Assembly (NCBI GenBank): GCA_028622995.1
Contig: JAJQJQ010000028.1
Coordinates: forward strand, 2,666,001 to 2,730,000
From: Panagrolaimus kolymaensis
Taxonomy: Eukaryota > Nematoda > Chromadorea > Rhabditida > Panagrolaimidae
Direction of reading: 5' to 3'
DNA: 64,000 nt
The notes under the pieces are model-generated. The model was not told the origin of the DNA, made no database searches, and saw only the letters and a list, made by a program, of their open reading frames with translations. Made by a program: the position numbers and the translations under genes. Position 1 is the stretch's first letter. Each line of letters opens with the position of its first letter. Positions 1 through 10,391 of the stretch are shown one piece after another.

Positions 1-76
1 TATGGGAAATAGTAAACACAAATTGATACTTTTTTTTACTCACCACTGCCAAGCTAAAAATAGTAACATTGTAAAA

Positions 77-90
77 TTTGCGCGCCAAAA
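77..90. promoter_or_regulatory. E2F-like palindrome upstream of first HAT/F-box-like gene
   Basis: TTTGCGCGCCAAAA matches the E2F consensus TTTSSCGC on both strands. It lies about 125 bp upstream of the ATG at 210. Similar sites occur at comparable distances upstream of other genes in this window. Confidence 0.5.
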
Positions 91-209
91 AATCCTGATC
101 TACCTACAATTATTGCCAACCTCTCTTATAATGTAGTGCCAACGCGATAAAGCTTTATTATATATATATATTTATTTATTTTTAGAGCTCCCAAGCTTTG
201 TTATATTCA

Positions 210-2092
210 ATGATGGCATTGAAGATGGATACGAAAATTGAATATTTTGATAAACTTCCAAAATGTTATCAAGAAGTTGCTATCGAGCTGATGGCTAATT
301 TAGCTAGAGCAAAAACATTAGAAGAAAAAAGAAATTTGTTTGAAGAATTTCAAAACCGTTATGCATTGATTCCGCCTCTTTGGTCATTATGGATTGAAAT
401 TGAGTAAGTTTCATACAAGAATTTAAAAAGTTTAAAAATTTTTATACTTTTTAGAACAGGTACAAAAAAAAGCAACATAGAAAAAAAGGCTGTTAAAGAA
501 TTTCCGTGCTCCAAATTTCTAAAAGAAATTTCTGTAATTTTTTTTAATCAAAAATTTATAACTTTAAAAAATGTTTTAGGTTCATTGCGCATATAGGGCA
601 TATTTATACTATTCTAATATTAACATTAATGATGTTGTTACTGAAAATTGGAACTCTTTTAAAGAAAGTGAAAATGAGTTTTTTATCCCAGAAATATCCT
701 ATCCTCATGATTTTTTAAATGGAATGTTTAAATTGTATGATGAAGCTTGTAGTAAGTTATTTTAGAAAATAAAAGCCATGTGCAAAAAAATATATATATT
801 TTCAGGCAGTGAAACCCCAGCAAATCTTTTAAAAGTGTATCAAAAAAATCTTGAATTGTATGAAGAACTCAAAAGCTCTTTAAATGATCCAATTCGCTTT
901 TTTGACGCAGCCATAAAATCAACAGATAAAAAATCTATTAAAAAAAACTTAAATATTATCCTTGGTGACCACCCATATTCCGTCGAACTTTGGAATAAAT
1001 GTTTTAAATATTTTGAAGAGAATAATCCTTCGAAGGTGAGTTATTTCTATTTAAACCTATTGTTTCAGAAACTACAAACCTTTATAAATTTTTAGTTGTT
1101 ATCTTTATATAATAAATATTGCGGAATATTTTTCTACGACAAAAAAGCTGTCAAAAATAGAGACAAATTAAAATTGGATAATTTAGTAGTGGTGAAAAAA
1201 AGTCTTAAATTTTCAATTCCACCTAAGTCAACTACCACTCTAATCTTTAAAAATCCAACCACTTTGAATAATGTTCGATTTCAATGCATGTCATTTCAAA
1301 AACCTATCAGAAATTATATTTACGAAAATGCTAATGCTAAAATTGCGATCAAACTTATGAAAGCAGCAAAACATTTTATTCAAGTTTTTCCATATAATAT
1401 TATTCGTCGATTAGAAATTTCGAGTGACAGCTCCCAAGATGCGTACAAATTTGCATTAAAAATTCCTCCAACAATGGTGGAAAAACTTCCTAAAATTTGG
1501 CTTTCCAACTCACTATTAATTCCATATGGAGTTATTAATAACCACATTATTTCAAGCCTTGCTTCAAAAATTACCAAATGTGATTTAAAATATATTAGAA
1601 TTTTTTCTCAAAATATTACATTAAATGAATTTAAAATTTTAACAAAGTCAGAAAATGTTGAAGCCTTACTTTTTTTATTTGGTGAAATTTTGGATTCAAA
1701 CGATGTAGCAGTTCCATTGGAAGATATCCTTCCCCATGTTTTAAAAGTTTTTAGTTTAACGTAAAGTCCATTAACTTTGAATATTTAATAGTTAACAAAA
1801 TTTTAGTTTGTCACCATGCCATTTTACACCCAAGACATTTGAAACAATATTGAAACTTAAATTAAAAAACAAGCTCATTTATATCGAACTTAGTGAAATT
1901 GATGAATTTTCAAATGTTGATTTTTTAATTGAATTTTTCAAGAAAAATTTAGGTCCCTTTGCGACAGTAAATTTAAATTTGAATGAAGATTTAAGTTATG
2001 AGATGAGTTTATTTTCACCTAACTTTAAAGAGTTCGCAGAAAATTGGAGACCATACCAAGAGAAGCCTGATATCAATATTAATTTAGATTAA
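210..2092 (+). CDS. HAT-repeat (SART3/Prp39-like) + F-box-like protein, copy A
   Basis: Six exons (210-403, 455-533, 580-751, 806-1035, 1096-1760, 1807-2092) join in phase to give 541 aa. The first ATG of the frame is at 210. The N-terminal ~240 aa look like half-a-TPR (HAT) helices as in SART3/Prp39, with motifs such as 'PPLWSLWIEIE', 'VELWNKCFKYFEE' and 'LLSLYNKYCGIFF'. The C-terminal half begins with an F-box-like helix block ('QKPIRNYIYENANAK...AAKHF'), followed by a nematode FTH/DUF38-like region. The same order occurs in the opposite-strand gene at 60739-62776, so the pair are paralogs. HAT proteins act in RNA processing and F-box proteins recruit SCF substrates; the combined role is unknown. 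An E2F-like site lies upstream. The architecture is read by eye, so the family labels are inference. Confidence 0.75.
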
Positions 2093-2398
2093 ATATCTAA
2101 AAATTGTTGTTTTTAAAATATATTGCTGTCTTTATATTTACATTAGCATTTGGTTGTTTTCGAGTATCTCATTGTTTGACATTATATAAATACTTTTGCC
2201 TTATTTTTTTTTGACTTTTATTGTAATTTTACTGTGTACTTTTTTTATGATTTATCAATTCAACGTGATATAAAAATATTTTAATTGCTTTTAAAATAAC
2301 AGAAATCTCCCATTTAGGGGGATTTGCTCCAAGAAAAAGTTAAAAAAATTAAATATTCCTGGATTTAATTTTATATTGGTTCCGTTTTGTTGTTTTAA

Positions 2399-3410
2399 CT
2401 AAACTTTTATGATAGTATTTTTTTGAACGGGATAAGCAGGATGTGGCCGAGAAAAAATGTCACAGCATTTGAATGCAGCGCATGTACAAAGACAGCATCC
2501 AATGATGGCAAAAATAATAAAGATAATCCATCCAAATATCATTTCGCCTAAAGAATTGCCGAAGATCCATTCTATAAATTACAAATTTATTTTATTACGT
2601 AGTGACTCTTTTTAGGAAGATTTGACTTACCGTAAATCATGTTAAACAAATTTTTCTGATATATCTACAAAAATAAAGAATGATTAAGATAGAGACCGGC
2701 AAGTCGCATGCATGCTTGAGCGTTTCACTCAATTTTTTTCGTCATTCCATGCTCGAAAAAGGGATCGTTTATTATTAATTTAATAAAGGGCAAATAAATT
2801 ATACATATTTTCCATAATATGTAATTTTATGTCCTGATTCCGAATATCTAATTTTTAAACCAAATTGTCCTTCATTAATAGCTTCAAAACTCAATTTTCT
2901 TGTTCAAAAAATCGAGTTGCAGGGGGGGTTGCAACGACTTTTTTGCATGGATCGATAGAAAATTAAATTTTCAATATATAGATTTTTATTAAAAACGCGC
3001 ACCGTCGCGCACTAAAAATATGGCGTCCAAAAAACTAATTTTCTAGTTGATTTTACAGTGGAAAAACACAAAAAAGAGAAAAAAAAAGGCTGCTAACTTG
3101 CATGCTTGCTGCATTTTTCCTTTTCGTTGAATAAAAAAAAAGTGATGTTTTGAACGAAAAATTTTTGATTTTAGAAAATTTGAATTCGACTTTTGGGGAT
3201 TTTAATTAAGTCTTCTTCCATTTATTTTTTTATATTCGGAATATTCATAGCATAAAGTATTAGATCCAAACAAAATTTTCAAGTTTTCGAAAAAAAAGTT
3301 TTTGAGCTGCCGGTCTCTAGATTAAGAGGCTGTAAAAAATATTAAATCCGCCAAATATTTTTTTTATGGATAGTTTTCACTAACCATTTTCCAACATCAA
3401 TAATATGCAT
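2399..3410 (-). CDS. Small single-pass membrane protein, 78 aa
   Basis: Three minus-strand exons (3410-3381, 2664-2631, 2571-2399) join in frame from an ATG at 3410. The product has one hydrophobic segment (about residues 33-52, 'WIIFIIFAIIGCC') followed by a Cys-rich juxtamembrane patch (CCLCTC...KCC, possible palmitoylation sites) and a short Pro-containing tail. I recognise no family. The 716-nt first intron contains a complete 630-bp hAT MITE. Without it the intron would be about 78 nt, typical for this genome, which supports the exon pairing. The gene is convergent with the HAT/F-box-like gene on its left. Confidence 0.6.
2690..3319. mobile_element. hAT-type MITE 1 (630 bp)
   Basis: The ends are 12-bp perfect terminal inverted repeats, TAGAGACCGGCA and TGCCGGTCTCTA. 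They are flanked by an 8-bp direct duplication GATTAAGA (2682-2689 and 3320-3327). An 8-bp duplication and a TAGAG-type terminus (hAT consensus YARNG) identify a hAT non-autonomous element. No coding capacity is seen. It sits in the first intron of the 78-aa membrane protein gene. Confidence 0.9.
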
Positions 3411-3527
3411 ATTGTAAGCTTATAAATTTTATTTTTAACATAAAACCGTTACAAAAATACATATTTAAAAGGTTTCAAAACAAAAAAAGAATTGAATAAA
3501 ACATATGTATTCAAACTCAAACCAATT

Positions 3528-4183
3528 TTAACCCACCAAAACAATAGTATTGTTTTTGTCAAATTTAATTTTTTTGCCATCAACCATTAAAACAATGTTG
3601 GAAAAGTTTCGAAGATAATCAATCCCAAGAATGCAATCACAGCTCATACCTTCGATCACAATAAACTTTTGCTTTAAAACCATTCCATTTAAATTCATCC
3701 ATGAATGGGTGGCTCCAAGTACCTTTAAATGAACATTTTTGGAAGTTTTTAATTTCTTCTTTGATGGAACAATTGAAAGATTGAGTTTCTTTGCGCATTC
3801 TTCTGATAGAAGCGTTACAGGGTATTGTGTATCACAAATAGCGACCACACTCTTTTCACCAAATTTCACTGCCAACCGAGGACGAGGATATAAAAAAGTG
3901 TATATATTATTTATGATAAAAATAAATAAATAATAAAATATAAATTTTAAAACTTACCATCGATAAGATGCTTTAAATAATCCATTGTAACATTGATTAC
4001 CAGTTTTGGTTTGAAAAATTGCATCATAAAAGCAAAGATTGGAATAAATGCATCCATTTTTGTTGATGAAAATGTTAAACGAGAAGTTCGAGCACGAGCA
4101 AGTTGGTCTAAAAGTAAATTTTTAAATCAATAGTGCCTTTCAGAAATTTTTATACCAATAAAAATTCTGTTACGCGAGAAATT
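3528..4183 (-). CDS. Retropepsin-like aspartyl protease domain protein, active site degenerate; 5' end unresolved
   Basis: The last exon (3868-3528) and the one before it (4107-3958) join in phase. A further small exon, 4183-4156, is possible but I find no start codon. The domain has the retropepsin/DDI1-like order: an active-site strand reading C-D-T-Q-Y where D-[ST]-G-[AS] is expected, then 'VTLLSEECAKKLNL', and the second signature 'CDCILGIDYLRNF' (usual ILGxDFL). The Gly after D-T is Gln, so catalysis is doubtful. It may be a domesticated retroelement protease or a decayed cellular DDI1/ASPRV-like gene. No gag, RT, RNase H or integrase lies nearby, so it is not an intact retroelement. It is confidently related to the fold and uncertain as a functional gene. 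Confidence 0.6.
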
Positions 4184-4397
4184 CTATTGTGAAATAGAAG
4201 ATCTAGAAAATAATCGAGAAACTACCATATAAATTCAGCAAAAAGAAAATTTAAAAACGAATATAAGAAATGAAGTAGAAAATGCGTTAAACTAATATAA
4301 AAATGTAAATTTTCATATTAAATTTTCTCAAAATAAATAGACCTTAAATGGAAAAGGTTTTAGCATAATAAAGAGTGTTTTTTTTAAATATCGGGGA

Positions 4398-4832
4398 TAG
4401 TGTTAAATTACCGACCGAAAAGTCGGTAATTACCGACTTACCGACCGACTTTTTACCGACCGATTTACCGACCGACCGTTTTTTTATACCGACATTTTAC
4501 CGACTTTACCGACCGACAAAATTTTATACCGACATTTTTTTTCAAGTTCTTATTAGGATTTGTTTTTCTTAAAAAGTTAATAGAAATACTAATTTTTTGA
4601 TGTTATTATCACTTTAGCATTTAAAAAAATGTATTTTTGACTAAAAACTGAAAATTTTTTCTAATTTTTAACTCGAAAAAATTTTTATACCGACTTATTA
4701 CCGACTGATTTACCGACCGACCATATTTTTATACCGACTTTTTACCGACTTTATCGACCGGGAGCAATTTCCATACCGACAATTTTCTGAATTTACCGAC
4801 TTTTTTGTCGGTCGGTCGGTAATTTAACACTA
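4398..4832. mobile_element. hAT-type MITE 2 (435 bp) packed with CCGAC subterminal repeats
   Basis: The terminal inverted repeats are TAGTGTTAAATTACCGACC and its complement, ending ...TTTAACACTA. They are flanked by the 8-bp target duplication ATCGGGGA (4390-4397 and 4833-4840). Both arms contain many copies of TACCGAC/CCGACCGA, probably subterminal transposase-binding repeats, around an AT-rich centre at ~4545-4680. It is non-coding. Confidence 0.9.
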
Positions 4833-4840
4833 ATCGGGGA

Positions 4841-6072
4841 GACGTTTATAAAAAAAAAGATGTTATGTTTTAAAGGCAAGGAGAAAGGGGCGAGATTTCG
4901 TTCACGAATATCATCGAACAATTTTTTCGAAGAAAAAGTCTCAAATCTATGAAAAAAAAGTAGATCTTGAGCAGGGATAGATTTATGAAATGTAAATTGT
5001 ATTCTAGCGTATTTGCCTAGGCCTCTCAATAATGGAAATTAAAAAAAAGGAAAATTTCATCAAAAAAATGCTTTGAAAAATAAAGTAAAGCGAATGGACT
5101 GAAGATAGAAAAAAAAAGATCCCGCGAGAAGTGATTCAAAAAATTTTTATATTTTTTTTATTCAACGAAAGACTTTGACCAGACGATCATTTTACAAAAT
5201 TACTCACATGCTAACACAGACTTGTTTATCATTAAAAAAAATATCTGCAACAGTGTTGTTTGTTTGCAAAGTAATGGAATTAAAAATAAAGGAATAGACT
5301 TTGATTGATGAATAATAAAAATAAAAGAAAAAAATTTAGAAACAAAAAATAAAAGTGAAAAGCTTTATTGATTTTAAGAATCTAACTTCCTGAAGGCAAC
5401 CAAAAAAAATAGGTAAATATTATTAAAACAAAAAAAATGATAGTGAGAAGCATTCTTTTAAATAACGACAACCGACGACGACCATTCTACGTCAAAATAA
5501 AAAAGTATGTATGAATGGCAAAAACATGTTGACAGAAAAGCAATAAGGCAAGCTACACTGCTATTTCTTATTTATTCGTTGTAAATCTTTGTTCAAAGTT
5601 TCTTTGTCTATTTTCGCGTCCAAAATATCCACAAGCCGGTGGAATAACCTTTGAGAAGCATGGGACAACAAAAAATTTTTACAGCGGGTAAAAATAAGCC
5701 TTTAACTGACACGACCATTTTTCATCGGAAACAAAAAAAAAATTTCAACATCCTAAAATTTCATTTTTTCGCGAGTTTTTTTGCTCATTTTTTGGAAAAA
5801 TCGCAGCATTTGTATTTTTTTTTTCAACTAAAAAAAGTCTATGGGTTTTTTTACAATGTTTTGATTCTTTTTTCTACAAACAAAAAATATTTTCAGAGTT
5901 GGCAAATGAGGAATTTAATTTGCGATATGGTGAAAGAAAAAAGAGTGTAACAATAAATTCAATAAAAGCGTGAGAAATAAGAAAAATAAATGAAACACAT
6001 AAAAGTGGAGCAGATTTATTTTTGATCAACACTATTTACATTAATAGTAAACGAATTTTTATTACTTTTTAG
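4841..6072. other. Intergenic, nothing recognised
   Basis: AT-rich sequence with poly-A/T runs. Short open frames here have low-complexity translations (Phe/Lys runs) and no recognisable domain. Confidence 0.6.
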
Positions 6073-7558
6073 CTAGCTTCTTTCCAGTGTCCACCTTGTT
6101 TCTTCATTTGCTTTTCCATTTTTCACTAATAACCTTTTCCAATCTGGCAAAAATAAATCATAATCGTGTGTATCTTTTGGATGGGTTCCAACGCTAGTTA
6201 CCACTGCGTTATAAAAAACAGTTCCTCGGCTTTTCATCAAATATCCAACAAACCATGAATAAGAGCTTGATGAAGCTGATATTAAAAATGTGTCACAATA
6301 TTGAATGGCAAAACACATATCAAAGCTTCGAGAAATGTTATAGGAAAATAAATTATTGATGGAAGTGAAAGGCTGAAAAAAAAATATTTTAAAAGCGTTT
6401 GAAAATTTTTAAAAAGTCATTTACCAAATTTGGAAAAGTCATATTTGTAATAAATTCTTCATCATTTCCAAAATTAAACAAAGATATTTGAAAAGTTTCA
6501 ACATTATGAAGTTGTTTATAAATGTATTCAATTGCTGGATCAATAAAGTCCATTCGACTTTCTAAAGGCCAATTTTCCACAAAGTCGCCTCGTCGAATAT
6601 GAATACAAAGTTTGTGGGAGTTCATATCATTTCTAAAAAAGGAGTTATTAATTTTAATCCATGTAAAAATGGGAAGAAATTTAGCCAAAATGAGTAGCAA
6701 AAAAACATATTTCCATAATTCATTTGCTACTTCAGTCGCTTTTTCTTTGACCGTTTCGCTACATTCCATTAGTTTTACAATGTCTTCTCGATATTGATCA
6801 AAAAATTTATATGATTGTAAATAATTTGCTTTCAACTTTAAATATTTGGAATTTACATAATTTTTGAGCCTAAAATTACAAATCATTGTTATAAAATTTT
6901 TTTTGTGAGTTTCGTACTTTGCTGGAGATTCATATATGCAACAATCATCACTAAATTTAGCTAATTTTACTATGCTTTCATCTGGGGTCTAAAAACGTAA
7001 GGTTTGGAAGAAAACAGCAAAAAAATTTTAAAAAGTGACATACTTTTATTTCAACTAAATCATGTATAAGCGGGAAATTTGCAGAGAGCTCAGTTAATCC
7101 TTCAATTTGAGATACAATGCTTGCATTAACATATGGAACTCGATCAATGCTTTTACCAATACCATAAAGGCTTGCAAATCGAAAGAGCTAAAATAGAGGG
7201 TTAAATTGCAGGGACAAATTTTAATGCAAAGCATGCTTACCATATTTCCCAAATCCCCTGGATGTTCAAATGTTGAGGTGATATACTTTTTTCTAAGAGC
7301 ATAATTTATTTGTGAATCATTAAATAGAGGGATCTTATTACAAAATGAATACGTTATATCATCTGAAAATTTATTTTAGTTTATGCAATTTAAAACAAGT
7401 CGAGAGCTTTTTTCTGGCATATGCCAATAGATGAAAACTTCAATCTAGAACAAAAAATTAGACTAACATTGATCAGAAAAATTATATAAAGTATAAATAA
7501 CAAATATTGACCATATATATAATATCACTCTTTGAATCCTAGAAGAAGACCAGGGCAT
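6073..7558 (-). CDS. GT11-type alpha-1,2-fucosyltransferase, 390 aa
   Basis: Six exons (7558-7468, 7362-7241, 7187-7044, 6988-6918, 6869-6425, 6372-6073) join in phase to 390 codons plus TAG. The N-terminus (MPWSSSRIQR followed by a hydrophobic stretch VILYIWSIFVIYTLYNF) is a classic type II Golgi signal anchor. The start at 7558 was chosen because it gives that anchor; an in-frame ATG further upstream would add a second hydrophobic stretch. The family's GDLGN motif is 'HPGDLGNMLFRFASLYG', motif I is 'CIHIRRGDF' (usual HxRRGD), and the late motif is 'LISASSSSYSWFVGYL'. GT11 enzymes transfer fucose from GDP-fucose to galactose in the Golgi. The middle of the 445-nt exon encodes a hydrophobic stretch (~6635-6720) resembling a retained intron, but no splice pair there keeps the frame. 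Confidence 0.85.
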
Positions 7559-8462
7559 TTTAAAATAATGAAAAAAGTAAAAGATTATCATTAACGTGCA
7601 AAAATAAAAAAAAAGATGCATCATTTTCGCAAAATCAATAAAAAGTAGGTCTAAAATTTTTTTATGAATGGGTTTTTTTCAATTTTTGTTTTAATAATGA
7701 AAAAAAATATTGATTGAGATAGTTTAAAAGTTTCAGCGTCGGAGATTACGATCTTGAATGGAAGCACAAATGTTGAGACAATCAAATTAAGGAGGTTAAA
7801 AGTGGTGTCTTCACTTGTTTTTTTTAAATTTGATTCTAAAGAAGATAGAAGAAATTTAAATAATATTTTTTTTTATTGTCAGCTCTTCTTTTTTTCTATA
7901 CCAACATCATAAATTGATAATTTTCTTGCTTCCATGGATTTTTCAAAATAGTCGTCAAGAAGGCTTTTGATATTATGGATAGTAAAGCCTAATTTTTATT
8001 TTGCAGAAGTTAATACTTAAAAATTCCAAGTTTGAATGCGTGTAAAAACTTTAGCAGTAAAATTAATACCAAAAACTTTAAAGTTAATTAGTTTTTTAAA
8101 AATCAAGGAACTAAAATATTCAAATAAATTAAAAAAAACTAAAAAAGCGATGGTTTTTTCCTGATGCAAGACTTTCTTTTTCAACCAAAAACTCTGCCAC
8201 TTCTAAAAAAACATTAATGCTTGCTTATTCATTTTTTCTTGCAAATTTTTTGATAAAAAAAAGAATGATTGTTTTTTCTGTCTAAAGCATTTTTCTGCAA
8301 AAAATTTTTCTTTTGTGATTCAGAGAAAATGGTAGCAAATAAAAAAACAAAATACATAAGATACAACAAAATTTACATACATATATTTGAATTAAAAAAG
8401 TTGTAAGAACTAATAAATTGATGATATTTTAAACATCTCTTGAAGTTTGAGGTTTTTTGATT
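7559..8462. other. Intergenic, nothing recognised
   Basis: AT-rich spacer between two minus-strand genes. No supported exon or RNA gene was seen. Confidence 0.6.
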
Positions 8463-9775
8463 TTATATTTTTTTGCTGTTTCGAGATTTTAAAGTAGCCG
8501 TTGAACCTGTTGGCCTGCCTCTTTTTTTCTTTTTGATTACACCTAAATCGATAAAGTTAATAATTTCTGCATGGCATGCCAAAGAATAAAACAAACTATA
8601 ATCTCGCGGATTTTGATTTTCTGTTTCAATAGGAGACGATTTTCTTTTTCTGGCATTTTTATCTTTTTCCATAAGTTCGTGTTCAAATTCGAGAATCAAC
8701 GCATCGCAATACTAAAGTTTTATTTTTATTTATCGAATTATTTTCAAAAACAGTCAACTAACACAATCCTCTGAAGCTTCCCAAGAATTATCTTTGGGGT
8801 CATCGTAACCTAAAAAATAATATTTAACCACGAAAGTTAAAGAAAAATTTCAACTCACCTTTCCATTTAACAAAATAAAAAATCTTTCCATTCATATATC
8901 GCTTTTCTAGAATCCTTTCGACTTCGAATTGAAGACGAGTATCGGTTTCTCTAGCACGTTTCAAAATTTTATCGATTTTGTATTTTTCTCTCTCGGCGGA
9001 ATAATCTGTTACTTCAAGATTGTGGAATTTGGCTTTATTCATAAACGAATAAAATCGCTTTACTTGGGGATATGGGGTATCTTTGTTGCCAAAAAAAGGC
9101 TTTCGTCGGCCAATTGTGAAACTAAAAAAAGATAAAAAAATTCTTTAAAAAAGTTTGGGAAATATTCAAAATTTTACTTTGAAATTCTTTCAAAAAATGG
9201 CCTGAAAATTTTGTAAAAATTTTCATCATTGACTTGATTTTCTTTAGGGATAGCTTCTTCAAAATTCGGGTCGATTGAGTCATAAGCACGCCGCCTATCT
9301 TCATGTGAGAGAAGATCATAGGAATTTTTAATCTTAACAAAAGCATCATGAGAATCAATTGTAAGTCTATCTTTGTATCGTCCTTTATCGGTGTGGTAAT
9401 TTCGGGCTTTATTCATATCTAAACAACATATGATTAAAAAATATTTATAACTTTCAAGAATATTAAAAAAAACTTACAAGCCTTTTTAATTTGCCTTGAA
9501 GTTGCAAAACATCGCAATTGTGATAAACCAAGAATTTTATAATAATCTGGCATCATTTCGATAGAGGATGGTAAATTGGATAAAAAATTCCAATAAATTT
9601 CATTATCTGCGTCAAATAAAGAAACGTCGACTTCTTCTTGCTTTTCGGTTGATTGCTTCAAAACTGGTTCAGTGGATAAACCCAAAATGAGTTTATTTAA
9701 TATTATATTCACTTCATATGAAATACCAGCAGCATCAAATCTTCGTTTACGAAACCCAAAAGATATTAATTCCAT
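8463..9775 (-). CDS. Zuotin/DNAJC2-like J-domain fused to chromodomain and AT-hook, 365 aa
   Basis: Five exons (9775-9478, 9418-9178, 9121-8859, 8809-8763, 8711-8463) join in phase to 365 aa. Residues ~80-180 match zuotin/DNAJC2: 'MPDYYKILGLSQLRCFATS', 'RQIKKAY', then the family's 'YDLLSHEDRRRAYDSIDP' and 'FYKIFRPFFER' region. 'DTPYPQVKRFYSFMNK' corresponds to the start of the ZUO segment. At ~residue 240 the protein becomes a chromodomain ('FEVERILEKRYMNG', 'IFYFVKWKGYDD', 'NSWEASEDC', 'LILEFEHEL') with cage aromatics F, W and Y in place. The tail has an AT-hook-like KKKKRGRPTGS. The J-domain HPD is HTD (in 'NYHTDKG'), so Hsp70 stimulation may be lost. DNAJC2 normally carries SANT domains, which are absent here. 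A nuclear, methyl-histone-binding role is inferred. Confidence 0.85.
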
Positions 9776-10391
9776 TTTCAAAAACAAAATACAAACACTT
9801 TATTGATTTTGTTTAAAAAATCTGAATAAAGTTATTTATGTTCCAAACAACAACAACAAAAAAATAACGCCTCAAAACATTCCAAATATTTTCTATCGAG
9901 AAGAAAAAAAGAGAGGGACGACTAATAGTTTGTATTTATTTTTTTGGCGGCAAAAAAACTCGGGTTAAAGTGCGCCTTTTGGCGATAAATCGATTTACCA
10001 AAAGAAACGAAGAAAGGGTAAACAAAAATATGTCAAACTGCTATAAAGCTAAATATATCACATCAAATAAACAAATCAATTCAATATTATTGTTTGGCGC
10101 AGAAAATTTTTTGGGTTTCTCTTTACCATTCATTATTTTTTTTTGAAGCATTCTCTCAAATTATTTTATTTTTCATGACCAAATGTTTTAAAAAATATAA
10201 AAAATAATGTTATGCCAATTTTTAAAAATAAAGAAGTTTTATTTTTAAATTTCAAAAAAACAAAATTTCAATACAAAAAATTTGAAGAAAGCATGGTCAA
10301 AAAACGAACAAATATTAAAATAAAAGTGATTCGAATAGCCGCCAAAAAAATATATAAATAAAATCAAAAGAAGAGCAAAAAATTTAATTTA
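9776..10391. other. Promoter region of the zuotin-chromo gene and 3' side of calpain
   Basis: Apart from the E2F-like sites described separately, this stretch is AT-rich and shows no exon. Confidence 0.55.
9941..9985. promoter_or_regulatory. Two E2F-like sites upstream of the zuotin-chromodomain gene
   Basis: TTTTTGGCGGCAAAAAAA (9941-9958) and GCGCCTTTTGGCGAT (~9972-9985) lie about 170-210 bp upstream of the minus-strand ATG at 9775. The first fits TTTSSCGC on the minus strand. Confidence 0.5.

Noticed and set aside
4793..5029. Minus-strand open frame of 78 codons
   Set aside because: It starts inside the hAT MITE 2 end and runs into AT-rich spacer; no domain or splice partners.
7374..7446. 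Extra fucosyltransferase exon (IEVFIYWHMPEKSS...)
   Set aside because: Including it leaves the wrong phase and a stop at the next junction; skipping it gives a fully in-phase gene.
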